35,390 nucleotides of DNA from Nocardioides sp. (GCF_030655615.1 NZ_JAURVJ010000229.1:1-35390), one strand, 5' to 3'; positions 17,052 through 24,725 are shown, numbered from the stretch's first letter. Translations and numbers: made by a program. The notes: generated from the letters alone by a model not told the origin.

Positions 17052-18574
17052 CAGCGTTCTCCTTCCAGCACCGGGGCGCGGTCGAGCAGCGGCCCGCCCC
17101 ACTTGTCGGTCAGGGCGGCCTCGAGCGCGGCACCCACGCGATAGACGCGGTCGTCGGCGAGGGCCGGCGCCAGCACCTGGAAGCCGGCCGGGAGACCGTC
17201 CTCGTCGGCGAGCCCGCTGGGCACCGAGATGCCGGGGACGCCGGAGAGGTTGGCCGGGATGGTGGCGAGGTCGTTGAGGTACATCGCCAGCGGGTCGTCG
17301 AGCTTCTCGCCGAGCTTGAACGCCGTGGTCGGCGCGGTCGGCGAGACGAGCACGTCGACCTGCTGGAACGCGGCGCCGAAGTCGTGCGTGATGAGCGTGC
17401 GCACCTTCTGGGCCTGGCCGTAGTAGGCGTCGTAGTAGCCGCTCGAGAGGGCATAGGTGCCGAGGATGATGCGGCGCTTGACCTCGTCGCCGAAGCCCGC
17501 GTCGCGGGTGGCCCGCATGACGTCCTCGGCCGACGGGGAGTCGACGCCCTCGGGCAGCACCCGGAGGCCGAAGCGCATGGCGTCGAACTTGGCGAGGTTG
17601 CTCGACGCCTCGGCCGGCATGATCAGGTAGTAGGTCGCCAGCGCGTGCACGAACGTCGGGCACGACACCTCGACGACCTCGGCGCCCATCCCGACCAGCA
17701 GGTCGACGGACTCGGTGAAGCGCGCCATCACGCCGGGCTGCCAGCCGTCGCCGGCGAGCTCGCGGATCACGCCGACCTTGAGGCCGGACAGGTCACCGCC
17801 GGCACCCTGGCGGGCCGCCCCGACCAGGTCGGGCAGCGCGACGTCGATCGACGTCGAGTCCCGGGCGTCGTGGCCGCCGATGAGCTCGTGCAGCAGGGCC
17901 GAGTCGAGGACCGTGCGCGTGACCGGTCCGACCTGGTCGAAGGAGTTGGCGAGCGCCACCAGGCCGTAGCGCGAGACGCCGCCGTAGGTCGGCTTGACGC
18001 CGACCGTTCCGGTGACGGCGCCGGGCTGACGGATCGAGCCGCCGGTGTCGGTGCCGAGGGCGAGCGGCGCCGCGAACGACGCGACCGCGGCCGCGGAGCC
18101 GCCGCCGGAGCCGCCGGGGATGCGGTCGAGGTCCCACGGGTTGTGGGTCGGGCCGTAGGCCGAGTGCTCGGTCGACGAGCCCATCGCGAACTCGTCCATG
18201 TTGGTCTTGCCGAGGATCGGCAGGCCGCCGGCGCGCAGCCGCGCGACCACCGTGGCGTCGTAGGGCGGGACCCAGCCCTCGAGGATCTTGGACCCGCAGG
18301 TCGTCGGGAGCCCCTCGGTCGCCAGCACGTCCTTGACCGCGATCGGGACGCCGTCGAGGGTCGAGCGGGTGGCGCCCTCGGCGCGGCGCTCGTCGGCGGC
18401 GGCGGCCTGGGCGAGCGCGCCCTCGGCGTCGACGTGGAGGAACGCGTGGACCGCGCCGTCGACCGCGGCGATCCGGTCGAGGTGGGCCCGGGTGAGCGCG
18501 ACCGAGGTGGTCGTGCCGGCGGCGAGGTCGTCGGCCATCTCGGCCGCGGTCCGGCGGATGAGGGCGTCAGTCAC
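17051..18574 (-). CDS. gatA: Aspartyl/glutamyl-tRNA amidotransferase subunit A
   Basis: A 507-residue glutaminase subunit of GatCAB that liberates ammonia from glutamine and channels it to GatB. It is an amidase-signature enzyme with the Ser-cisSer-Lys triad: Lys in [13 protein letters not shown] (about residue 80), the Gly/Ser-rich [12 protein letters not shown], and the catalytic Ser in [26 protein letters not shown] and [13 protein letters not shown] are further family landmarks. GTG 18574 overlaps the gatC stop (GTGA), which fixes the start. Its presence with gatB and gatC implies that this organism makes Gln-tRNA and/or Asn-tRNA by the indirect route. Confidence 0.98.
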
Positions 18575-18870
18575 TGCTCGTCCCCCAGGATCCGCGGTAC
18601 GGCGAAGCGCCCGCCCGACCGCTCCGGCGCGCCCGACAGCGCCTGCTCGGGCGTCAGCCCGGGCACGACGACGTCGTCGCGGAAGACGTTGGTCAGCGGC
18701 ACCGCGTGGGACGTAGGCGGCACGTCGTCGCCGGCCACGCCGCTGATCGAGGCCACGGACTCGAGGATGACCGACAGCTGGGGCGCGAGGTGGTCGAGCT
18801 CGGCGTCGTCCAGGTCGATCCGGGCGAGCGTCGCCAGGTGGGCGACCTCGTCGCGAGTGATCTCCGGCAT
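18571..18870 (-). CDS. gatC: Aspartyl/glutamyl-tRNA amidotransferase subunit C
   Basis: A 99-residue belt protein that wraps around GatA and GatB and stabilises them. The N-terminal [22 protein letters not shown] and the later [15 protein letters not shown] are classic GatC, and the C-terminal [14 protein letters not shown] is the usual ending. The start ATG 18870 gives MPEITRDEV; a second ATG five bases earlier is out of frame. A TAGGCT box ends seven bases before the start codon, so the message is probably leaderless. Confidence 0.97.
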   Translation of the reverse strand: MPEITRDEVAHLATLARIDLDDAELDHLAPQLSVILESVASISGVAGDDVPPTSHAVPLTNVFRDDVVVPGLTPEQALSGAPERSGGRFAVPRILGDEQ

Positions 18871-18877
18871 GGCATGG

Positions 18878-18883
18878 AGCCTA
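18878..18883 (-). promoter_or_regulatory. -10 box of the gatCAB operon, leaderless arrangement
   Basis: TAGGCT on the minus strand fits TANNNT and lies seven bases before the gatC ATG. In actinobacteria this spacing puts the transcription start at the A of the ATG. There is no Shine-Dalgarno, consistent with leaderless initiation. I do not see a clear -35. Confidence 0.55.
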
Positions 18884-19002
18884 GTGTTCACGCCGGGGAC
18901 GGGCGCGCCTGACCCCATCGGGCCATTCGGACCCTGGTCCACGCGTCGTCTGAGGCACGAGCGGTACGAGCCTTGGAACCCGCGACCCGGCAGGATGGGC
19001 CC

Positions 19003-19623
19003 ATGCCCGTCACCCGCGGATTCACCGGCAAGCGTCGTGCCGAGGCGGCCGGCCGCTCCGAGCGCCTCCCACCCGGCCAGTACGACGTGGGCCGCGACTG
19101 GCCGACGCTGACCGCCGAGGTCACGCCGCACCTCGACCCCGAGCACTGGTCGCTGAGCGTCGACGGCCTCGTGTCGACCCCGACCACCTGGTCGTGGCGC
19201 GAGCTGCGCGACCTCCCGGGCTCGGCGTACGCCGGCGACATCCACTGCGTGACGACGTGGAGCCGCTTCGACGTCGCGTTCCGCGGGGTCAGCGTCGACA
19301 CGCTGCTCGAGGCCGCGGGCCCGCTGCCCGAGGCGGGCTACGTCATGGCCCACGCGACCACCGGCTACACCACCAACCTGCCGATCGACGACGTCGTCGG
19401 CGGCAAGGCGTGGGTGGTGTGGGAGGCCGACGGCAAGCCGCTCAGCGACGAGCACGGCGGTCCGGTACGGCTGCTCGTGCCGCACCTCTACTTCTGGAAG
19501 TCGGCCAAGTGGGTCACCCGGCTCGAGCTGATGGCGCGTGACCGGCCCGGCTTCTGGGAGAGCAACGGCTACCACGACCGCGGCGACCCGTGGCTCGAGC
19601 AGCGCTACCAGGGCGACCCGTGA
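19003..19623 (+). CDS. Sulfite-oxidase-like molybdopterin-dependent oxidoreductase, cytoplasmic form
   Basis: A 206-residue protein consisting of little more than the molybdenum cofactor domain of the sulfite oxidase/YedY (MsrP) family. The Mo-ligating Cys is at about residue 82 in AGDIHCVTTWSRFDVAFRGV. Further family features are LSVDGLV, WSWRELRDLP, VPHLYFWKSAKWV and a C-terminal GFWESNGYHDRGDPW. There is no signal peptide or Tat motif, and the dimerisation domain of true sulfite oxidases is absent. ATG 19003 follows a CAGGAT box by six bases, so it may be leaderless. The gene overlaps the next one by GTGA, indicating that the flavin reductase is its electron partner. The substrate is unknown: sulfite, sulfoxides or N-oxides are possible. 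Confidence 0.88.
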   Translation: MPVTRGFTGKRRAEAAGRSERLPPGQYDVGRDWPTLTAEVTPHLDPEHWSLSVDGLVSTPTTWSWRELRDLPGSAYAGDIHCVTTWSRFDVAFRGVSVDTLLEAAGPLPEAGYVMAHATTGYTTNLPIDDVVGGKAWVVWEADGKPLSDEHGGPVRLLVPHLYFWKSAKWVTRLELMARDRPGFWESNGYHDRGDPWLEQRYQGDP

Positions 19624-20336
19624 CGGACACCGGGGAGACCGCCACCACCACCTGGTCGACGGCCACCGTCGTCGAGGTCGACCGGCCCGACGGCCGGCTG
19701 GCCCGGATCCGCCTCGACGTGGCCGGCAAGGTCGAGCACCTCCCGGGCCAGCACTACGTCGTCCGCCTGCGCGCGCCCGACGACTACACCGCCCAGCGCT
19801 CCTACTCGATCGCGTCCGACCCGGGCGACCCCCTCGTCGAGCTGATGGTCGAGCGGATGCCCGACGGCGAGGTGTCCGGCCACCTGCACGACGTGGCCGA
19901 GCCCGGCGACGTCGTCGAGGTCCGCGGACCGCTCGGTGGCTGGTTCACGTGGGAGGGCGACGTCACGGCGATCGCCGTCGGCGGCGGCTTCGGGATCGTG
20001 CCGATCGTCTCGATGGTGCGGTACGCCGCCCGCCTGGGTCTGGCCGACCGGCTGCGGGTGGTCGCGGTCGGCAGGACGCTCGACGAGCTGCCCTACGCCG
20101 AGGAGCTCCTGGCCGCCGGGGCCTTCGTCGCGCTGACGCGGGAGAACCTCGGCAGCCGGGTGGCCGCGCCGCCGTACCCCGAGGAGGTCCGCGACCTCCT
20201 CGACCTCCCGACCCCGGCGGAGCGCGCCTACGTCTGCGGGTCGGTCGGCTTCGCCTCCTTCGCGACCCGGGTGCTCGGCGAGGCGGGCATGCTCGCCTCG
20301 GCGGTCCGGGTCGAGCAGTTCGGAGTCACCTCCTGA
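19620..20336 (+). CDS. FAD-binding ferredoxin-NADP reductase-like oxidoreductase
   Basis: A 238-residue flavoprotein of the ferredoxin reductase superfamily. The FAD-binding beta-barrel carries LPGQHYVVRLRAP and the flavin motif RSYSIAS (about residue 60), then GPLGGWFTW. The NAD(P) domain has AVGGGFGIVPIVSMVRYA and ends with RAYVCGSVGFASFATRVL. No ferredoxin-like 2Fe-2S domain is attached. GTG 19620 overlaps the stop of the molybdopterin protein as GTGA, so the two are made together; the likely role is moving electrons between NAD(P)H and the Mo centre. This two-gene pair is common in actinobacteria but its physiological reaction is not settled, as far as I know. Confidence 0.9.
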   Translation: MTDTGETATTTWSTATVVEVDRPDGRLARIRLDVAGKVEHLPGQHYVVRLRAPDDYTAQRSYSIASDPGDPLVELMVERMPDGEVSGHLHDVAEPGDVVEVRGPLGGWFTWEGDVTAIAVGGGFGIVPIVSMVRYAARLGLADRLRVVAVGRTLDELPYAEELLAAGAFVALTRENLGSRVAAPPYPEEVRDLLDLPTPAERAYVCGSVGFASFATRVLGEAGMLASAVRVEQFGVTS

Positions 20337-20338
20337 CG

Positions 20339-20360
20339 GGTGGTTGAACGTTCATCCACC
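20339..20360. promoter_or_regulatory. 22-bp near-perfect palindrome, probable operator of the wrbA-like gene
   Basis: GGTGGT followed by TGAACGTTCA followed by TCCACC is symmetric at every position except one T/T pair. The central ten bases are a perfect palindrome. It lies 18 bases upstream of the quinone reductase ATG and directly after the flavin reductase stop, a position that would overlap a promoter or early leader. The size and symmetry fit a dimeric MarR- or TetR-type regulator. The cognate regulator is not obvious in the window. Confidence 0.6.
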
Positions 20361-20378
20361 GTCTGTGACCGTCGAGGC

Positions 20379-20972
20379 ATGACAAAGCTCGCGATCATCT
20401 ACTACTCGGGCTTCGGCTCGACCCACGCGATGGCCGACCGCCTCGCCACGACCGCCGAGAACCTCGGAGCCGAGGTACGGCTGCGGCGGGTGCGCGAGAC
20501 CGCCCCCGACGAGGTCGTGCAGAGCGTCGACGGCTGGGCCGCCCACGCCGCGTCCGTCGCCGACCAGCCGACCGCCGAGCCCGACGACCTCGACTGGGCC
20601 GACGCCGCGATCTTCGGCTCGCCGACCCGCTACGGCCACGTGACCAGCCAGCTGCAGTCCTACATCGACACCCTCGGCCCGCTGTGGCAGGAGGGCAAGC
20701 TCGCCGACAAGGTCTATGCCGCGTTCACCTCGAGCTCGACTCTCCACGGCGGCCAGGAGACGACGCTCGAGGCGATGCACACGACCTACGCCCACTTCGG
20801 CGGCATCATCGTCCCGCCCGGCTACACCGACTCGATCAAGTTCTCCGACGGCAACCCCTACGGCGTCGGCAAGGTCACCGGCGGTGGCGGCGACCTCGAC
20901 GACACCGACAACGCCGCCCTCGACCACCTCGTCACCCGCGTCCTCAAGGTCGCCGGCAAGCTCGCCGCCTGA
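20379..20972 (+). CDS. wrbA: NAD(P)H:quinone oxidoreductase, WrbA/flavodoxin-like
   Basis: A 197-residue flavodoxin-fold enzyme predicted to reduce quinones by two electrons with FMN. The FMN phosphate loop reads IIYYSGFGSTHAMADRLA at the N-terminus; FGSPTRYGHVTSQLQSYID and AFTSSSTLHGGQETTLEAM are WrbA signatures, and PYGVGKVTGGGG is typical of the C-terminal flavin-binding loop. Length matches WrbA (about 198). ATG 20379 is preceded by GAGG. It is preceded by the 22-bp palindrome, suggesting separate inducible control from the two genes upstream, and is followed by a strong hairpin shared with the convergent tetR gene. Confidence 0.93.
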   Translation: MTKLAIIYYSGFGSTHAMADRLATTAENLGAEVRLRRVRETAPDEVVQSVDGWAAHAASVADQPTAEPDDLDWADAAIFGSPTRYGHVTSQLQSYIDTLGPLWQEGKLADKVYAAFTSSSTLHGGQETTLEAMHTTYAHFGGIIVPPGYTDSIKFSDGNPYGVGKVTGGGGDLDDTDNAALDHLVTRVLKVAGKLAA

Positions 20973-21004
20973 CCCGTAGGTCTTCCTGCTCCCAGTCCCA
21001 GAGA

Positions 21005-21040
21005 ACGCTGACCCGTCGTAGATCTACGACGGGTCAGCGT
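21005..21040. terminator. Bidirectional hairpin between wrbA-like and tetR genes
   Basis: A perfect 36-bp inverted repeat with 18-bp arms: ACGCTGACCCGTCGTAGA (21005-21022) and its complement (21023-21040). It sits between convergent genes, so it can act on both strands; there is little T-tract. Its core CGCTGACCCGTCG recurs in the hairpin at 24097-24130. Confidence 0.75.
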
Positions 21041-21056
21041 CATTTCGGGAGGATCT

Positions 21057-21713
21057 TCAGTCCCGCAGGGCGTTGCGGAGGGCGGGGAGGACGTCGTCGA
21101 GGTCCTGGCCGGAGCGCAGGACGACGACCGTGGTGCCCGAGGTCGCCTGGGGGCCGGGGGCGGCGGTGAGCACGCTCGACATCGCATCGTCGAACTCGTG
21201 CCACGGGTCGTCGGTCTCGCCGCGCAGCCACCGGCGCAGCACGACGTTGTGCGCGGTGACGACCGAGGCCGCGAGCAGCTCGGCGTGCAGGTCGACGTCG
21301 GGGCCGCCGAGCTCGGCGAGCCAGGCCCGCGCGTGCTCGCGGAAGAGTCGTTGGTAGCCGAGCATGCTCGCGATCTCCCGGTCGCGGAGCGCCGGCACGG
21401 TCCGGGTCAGCCGGTAGCGGCTCAGCGCGAGCTGCCCCTCCTCGAGGTACTGCGTCAGCACCAGTCCGGCCGCCTCGCGCAGCGCCACGCGGTAGGACTG
21501 CGGCGTCCCCGTCGTCAGGCGCGCCGCGATCCGGGCCTGGAGGTCCTCGTGGCGCGGGAAGATCACGTCCTCCTTGGCGCCGAAGGCCCGGAAGAACGTC
21601 GACCGGCTCACCCCGGCCCGGTCGACGATCTGGTCGACCGTCGTGGCGTCGTACCCCTGCTCGTCGAAGAGGGCGAACGCCGCCTCGACCATCCGCTCGC
21701 GCGAGGTGCTCAT
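21057..21713 (-). CDS. TetR-family transcriptional regulator
   Basis: A 218-residue DNA-binding regulator. The N-terminal HTH reads AAFALFDEQGYDATTVDQIV, DRAGVSRSTFFRAFGAKEDV, which is standard TetR. The remaining helical part (DVDLHAELLAASVVTAHNVVLRRWL) is the ligand-binding/dimerisation domain. Start ATG 21713 fits the HTH spacing; longer in-frame reading into the divergent promoter is not credible. It is divergent from the acyl-CoA dehydrogenase across 67 bases containing a TGAGAC/GTTTCA dyad, so it probably represses that gene and itself, with an acyl-CoA or fatty acid as the likely inducer (inference). Confidence 0.92.
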   Translation of the reverse strand: MSTSRERMVEAAFALFDEQGYDATTVDQIVDRAGVSRSTFFRAFGAKEDVIFPRHEDLQARIAARLTTGTPQSYRVALREAAGLVLTQYLEEGQLALSRYRLTRTVPALRDREIASMLGYQRLFREHARAWLAELGGPDVDLHAELLAASVVTAHNVVLRRWLRGETDDPWHEFDDAMSSVLTAAPGPQATSGTTVVVLRSGQDLDDVLPALRNALRD

Positions 21714-21738
21714 GGGTTGGGTTCTCCGCCCTGACATG

Positions 21739-21775
21739 TGAGACTGGGTTTCACCAGAACGATACCGAGTTTCAG
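21739..21775. promoter_or_regulatory. Probable TetR operator in the tetR/acyl-CoA dehydrogenase divergent region
   Basis: TGAGAC-TGG-GTTTCA (21739-21753) is an imperfect dyad, and the half-site GTTTCA recurs as AGTTTCAGG (about 21769-21776). Both lie between the two divergent start codons, as expected for an autoregulated TetR system. No -10/-35 pair is convincing. Confidence 0.4.
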
Positions 21776-21780
21776 GGGCG

Positions 21781-22947
21781 ATGAAGATGACCGGCGCGCA
21801 GTTCGACCTGTTCCGCACCAGCGACGACCACGAGGAGCTGCGCGCCGCGGTGCGCGACCTGGTGGCCGACAAGGTGACGCCCTACGCCGCCGAGGTCGAC
21901 GAGTCCGCGACCTACCCGCAGGCCGCGCACGACGCGCTGGTCGCCTCCGACTTCCACGCCCCCCACGTGCCGGAGCAGTACGACGGGGTGGGCGCCGACG
22001 CGCTCGCCACCTGCATCGTCATCGAGGAGGTGGCGCGCGGCTGTGCGTCGTCCTCCCTCATCCCGGCCGTCAACAAGCTCGGCAGCCTCCCCCTCATCCT
22101 CGGCGGCAGCGAGGAGCTCAAGCAGCGTTACCTCCCCCGGCTCGCCCACGGCGAGGGCTTCTCCTACGGGCTATCCGAGCGCGACGCCGGCTCCGACACC
22201 GCCTCGATGAAGACCCGCGCGGTGCGCGACGGCGACGAGTGGGTGCTGACCGGCCAGAAGTCGTGGATCACCAACGCCGGCGTCTCGGAGTTCTACACCG
22301 TGCTCGCCGTCACCGACCCCGACGCCGGGCGCGGCAAGGGCATCAGCGCGTTCGTCGTCGAGAAGGGCGACCCGGGCTTCACGTTCGGGGCCAAGGAGCG
22401 CAAGCTCGGCATCAAGGGCTCCCCCACCCGTGAGCTGCTGCTCGACGGCGTACGCATCCCGGCCGACCGCATCATCGGCGAGCCCGGCACCGGCCTTCCG
22501 CTCGCGTTGCGCACCCTCGACCACACCCGCGTCACCATCGGCGCCCAGGCCGTCGGCATCGCCCAGGGCGCGCTCGACCTCGCGGTCGACTACGTCAAGG
22601 AGCGCCGCCAGTTCGGCAAGCGGATCGCCGACTTCCAGGGCATCCAGTTCATGCTCGCCGACATGGCGATGAAGCTCGAGGCCGCACGCCAGATGGTCTA
22701 CGTCGCCGCAGCCAAGTCCGAGCGCAACGACCCCGACCTGCCGTTCTTCGGCGCCGCCGCCAAGTGCCTCGCCTCCGACACCGCCATGGCCGTCACCGTC
22801 GACGCCGTCCAGCTGCTCGGCGGCTCGGGCTACACCCAGGACTTCCCGGCCGAGCGGATGATGCGCGACGCCAAGATCACCCAGATCTACGAGGGCACCA
22901 ACCAGGTCCAGCGCCTGGTCATGGCCCGCCAGGTCCTGGGACGCTGA
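21781..22947 (+). CDS. Acyl-CoA dehydrogenase
   Basis: A 388-residue flavoenzyme for the first, FAD-dependent step of beta-oxidation or a related acyl-CoA degradation. Family segments: YGLSERDAGSDTASMKTRA (flavin/substrate region), GQKSWITNAG, LGIKGSPTREL, FGKRIADFQGIQFMLADMAMKLE and LLGGSGYTQDFPAERMMRDAKI. The catalytic Glu lies in QIYEGTNQVQR near residue 370, as in short- and medium-chain enzymes. ATG 21781 is used; ATG 21787 is an alternative. One base separates its stop from the 3-hydroxyacyl-CoA dehydrogenase gene, so the two form an operon, probably under the divergent TetR. Confidence 0.95.
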   Translation: MKMTGAQFDLFRTSDDHEELRAAVRDLVADKVTPYAAEVDESATYPQAAHDALVASDFHAPHVPEQYDGVGADALATCIVIEEVARGCASSSLIPAVNKLGSLPLILGGSEELKQRYLPRLAHGEGFSYGLSERDAGSDTASMKTRAVRDGDEWVLTGQKSWITNAGVSEFYTVLAVTDPDAGRGKGISAFVVEKGDPGFTFGAKERKLGIKGSPTRELLLDGVRIPADRIIGEPGTGLPLALRTLDHTRVTIGAQAVGIAQGALDLAVDYVKERRQFGKRIADFQGIQFMLADMAMKLEAARQMVYVAAAKSERNDPDLPFFGAAAKCLASDTAMAVTVDAVQLLGGSGYTQDFPAERMMRDAKITQIYEGTNQVQRLVMARQVLGR

Positions 22948-22948
22948 C

Positions 22949-23812
22949 GTGGACACCGTAGGTGTGGTCGGCGGCGGCCTGATGGGCGCCGGGATCGCGG
23001 AGGTCTGCGCGCGAGCCGGGCTCGACGTCGTGGTGGTCGAGTCGTCCGACGCGGCGGCGAAGACCGCCGTCGGCCGGCTCGAGAAGTCGCTGCAGCGGGC
23101 CGAGGCCAAGGGCAAGCTCGACGGCGCCGGCGGCGTGACGGCCGCCGACGTCCTGGCGCGCATCCGGGTCGAGACCGACCTGGGCGCGATGGCCGACCGT
23201 GACGTCGTCGTCGAGGCGATCGTCGAGAACGAGGCCGCCAAGGTCGAGCTCTTCCGCGCCCTGGACGGCATCGTGACGTCGCCGGACGCGATCCTCGCCT
23301 CCAACACCTCGTCGATCCCGATCATGAAGCTCGGCGTGGTCACCAGCCGTCCGCAGCAGGTCATCGGCATCCACTTCTTCAACCCGGTCCCGGTGCTCCA
23401 GCTGGTCGAGCTCGTCCCGTCGCTGCTGACCTCCGACGACACCACCGCCCGCGCCCGCACCTGGGTCGAGGGCTCGCTGAGCAAGAAGGCGATCGACTGC
23501 CAGGACCGCGCCGGTTTCGTCGTCAACGCCCTGCTCATCCCGTTCATCCTCTCGGCGATCCGGATGCTCGAGTCGGGCTTCGCGACGGCCGAGGACATCG
23601 ACCGCGGCCTCGTGCTCGGCGCCGCCCACCCGCAGGGCCCGCTCGCGCTGGCCGACCTGATCGGCCTCGACACGACCAAGGCCGTGGCCGAGTCGCTCTA
23701 CGAGGAGTTCAAGGAGCCGCTCTACGCCGCCCCGCCGCTGCTCGCCCGCATGGTCGACGCCGGCCTCCTGGGTCGCAAGACCGGCCGCGGCTTCTACACC
23801 TACGACCGCTGA
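22949..23812 (+). CDS. 3-hydroxybutyryl-CoA (3-hydroxyacyl-CoA) dehydrogenase
   Basis: A 287-residue NAD-dependent enzyme that oxidises 3-hydroxyacyl-CoA to 3-ketoacyl-CoA. The N-terminal Rossmann motif is VGVVGGGLMGAGIAEVCARAG; ASNTSSIPI contains the substrate-binding Ser, GIHFFNPVPVLQLVEL holds the catalytic His and nearby Glu, and DRAGFVVNALLIPFI the conserved Asn. The C-terminal domain has GAAHPQGPLALADLIGLD and ends GRKTGRGFYTYDR, as in Hbd/FadB2/PaaH proteins. GTG 22949 starts one base after the acyl-CoA dehydrogenase stop. The pair catalyses non-adjacent steps, so the enoyl-CoA hydratase must come from elsewhere. Confidence 0.95.
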   Translation: MDTVGVVGGGLMGAGIAEVCARAGLDVVVVESSDAAAKTAVGRLEKSLQRAEAKGKLDGAGGVTAADVLARIRVETDLGAMADRDVVVEAIVENEAAKVELFRALDGIVTSPDAILASNTSSIPIMKLGVVTSRPQQVIGIHFFNPVPVLQLVELVPSLLTSDDTTARARTWVEGSLSKKAIDCQDRAGFVVNALLIPFILSAIRMLESGFATAEDIDRGLVLGAAHPQGPLALADLIGLDTTKAVAESLYEEFKEPLYAAPPLLARMVDAGLLGRKTGRGFYTYDR

Positions 23813-23889
23813 CACCACCGGCGCCGCCGCGCCCTCGTCCACGCGCGGACAGCCCTCACGTGTCCCACTCGTCACGCTTGTCTGACGTC

Positions 23890-23931
23890 TCTCCCGGTTC
23901 TCGTACGAAGCTTCGGCACAGAACCGGGAGA
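23890..23931 (+). terminator. Nested hairpin downstream of the 3-hydroxyacyl-CoA dehydrogenase gene
   Basis: TCTCCCGGTTCT (23890-23901) pairs perfectly with AGAACCGGGAGA (23920-23931). The 18-base loop contains a second palindrome, CGAAGCTTCG. It starts 77 bases after the stop codon at 23812. No T-tract follows, so it may be a transcript-stabilising hairpin or a factor-dependent terminator. Confidence 0.6.
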
Positions 23932-24096
23932 TTCGTCCTAGAACCTCACCTCGCCGATTCCCCGGCCCACGCCGGCGGTGCGTCAGCCACCGAAGTGGCG
24001 GATCTGATCGCCCGGGACGGTGGCTCACGAACCGCCGGCACGCGTCTCCTACGCGCGCGGCCACCCGCCCCCCGTCGCGTCAACGCGACAGGTAAC

Positions 24097-24130
24097 CGCT
24101 GACCCGTCGCACAAACGCGACGGGTCAGCG
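24097..24130. terminator. Hairpin next to the marR stop, related to the one at 21005
   Basis: CGCTGACCCGTCGC (24097-24110), a six-base ACAAAC loop, and the exact complement (24117-24130). It ends five bases from the stop of the minus-strand MarR gene and would act on transcripts from both sides. Thirteen bases of each arm are identical to the hairpin at 21005-21040. Confidence 0.7.
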
Positions 24131-24135
24131 AGAGC

Positions 24136-24648
24136 TCAGGCGCCGAAGTCGCCGCGGGCGGCGCGGAAGCGGCCGAGGACGTCGACGAGGGTCGCGATGT
24201 CGTCGGGGCTGAGACCGACCTGCTCGAAGACCTCCTCGTTGAGGACCGCGGTCGCCCGCTCGACGAGCTCGAGGCCAGGCGGCAGCAGCACGAGGATCCC
24301 GGAGCGGCCGTCGTCGGGGTTGACGACCCGCTCGACGAGCCCGTCCTCCTTGAGCCGCCCGGCCAGGCTGGTCAGGGACGTCGGGTGCACCTGCAGGCGG
24401 TGGCCCGCGCGGAGCATCGTCATCCGCTGCTCCGAGGCGAAGCTGAGCAGCCGCAGCAGCTCGAACCGGGCGAACGTCAGGTTGAACGGCCGCAGCAGGG
24501 CGTCGATCTGGGTCAGCAGCAGCTGCTGGGCCCGCATCACCGAGGTGACCGCGGCCATGCCCTCGGACGCCTCGTCCCACCCGTGTGCGCGCCACTGGCG
24601 GCGGGCCTCGGCGATCGGGTCGCGACCGGGTACGGCGGGGGTGCTCAC
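24136..24648 (-). CDS. MarR-family transcriptional regulator
   Basis: A 170-residue winged-helix regulator: LRPFNLTFARFELLRLLSFA, then the recognition helix region LQVHPTSLTSLAGRLKEDGLVERVVNPDDGRSGILVLL, the wing with the MarR DxRS-like DDGRS motif, and helices at the C-terminus. I prefer GTG 24648 (VSTPAVPGRDPIAEARRQW) because a TACGAT -10 box (24661-24656) ends seven bases before it, giving a leaderless message; ATG 24657 and 24702 are in-frame alternatives. The divergent neighbour is the DUF1540 gene, which may be a target. The ligand is unknown. Confidence 0.88.
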   Translation of the reverse strand: MSTPAVPGRDPIAEARRQWRAHGWDEASEGMAAVTSVMRAQQLLLTQIDALLRPFNLTFARFELLRLLSFASEQRMTMLRAGHRLQVHPTSLTSLAGRLKEDGLVERVVNPDDGRSGILVLLPPGLELVERATAVLNEEVFEQVGLSPDDIATLVDVLGRFRAARGDFGA

Positions 24649-24655
24649 CGGCCGC

Positions 24656-24661
24656 ATCGTA
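24656..24661 (-). promoter_or_regulatory. -10 box of the marR gene
   Basis: TACGAT on the minus strand is a near-ideal TAnnaT box and lies seven bases before GTG 24648. It decides the start codon chosen for the MarR gene. No clear -35. Confidence 0.5.
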
Positions 24662-24706
24662 GGGCGCTCGCGCACGACCTCGCTCGTCCTGACCGCCGGC
24701 ACGCCC

Positions 24707-24725
24707 TTAGGTGAGGCTTGCCGGC
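24707..24725. promoter_or_regulatory. Weak DtxR/IdeR iron-box-like site
   Basis: TTAGGTGAGGCTTGCCGGC matches the known actinobacterial iron box (TTAGGTTAGGCTAACCTAA) at about 13 of 19 positions, with the left half almost perfect and the right half poor. It lies between the divergent marR and DUF1540 genes, about 37-55 bases before the DUF1540 start. Low confidence as a true site. Confidence 0.3.

Larger units (their letters stand above)
23813..24135. other. Hairpin-rich intergenic region without a supported gene
   Basis: This 323-base stretch between convergent genes holds three inverted repeats: a 12-bp-arm hairpin (23890-23931), GTCGCGT-CA-ACGCGAC (24074-24089) and the 14-bp-arm hairpin at 24097-24130. 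A possible 80-codon frame (23860-24102) runs through the hairpins and has no recognisable protein character, so I do not call it. Nothing else is evident. Confidence 0.6.

Noticed and set aside
23860..24102. 80-codon plus-strand frame
   Set aside because: It runs through two hairpins, has no ribosome site and a composition typical of non-coding GC-rich DNA.
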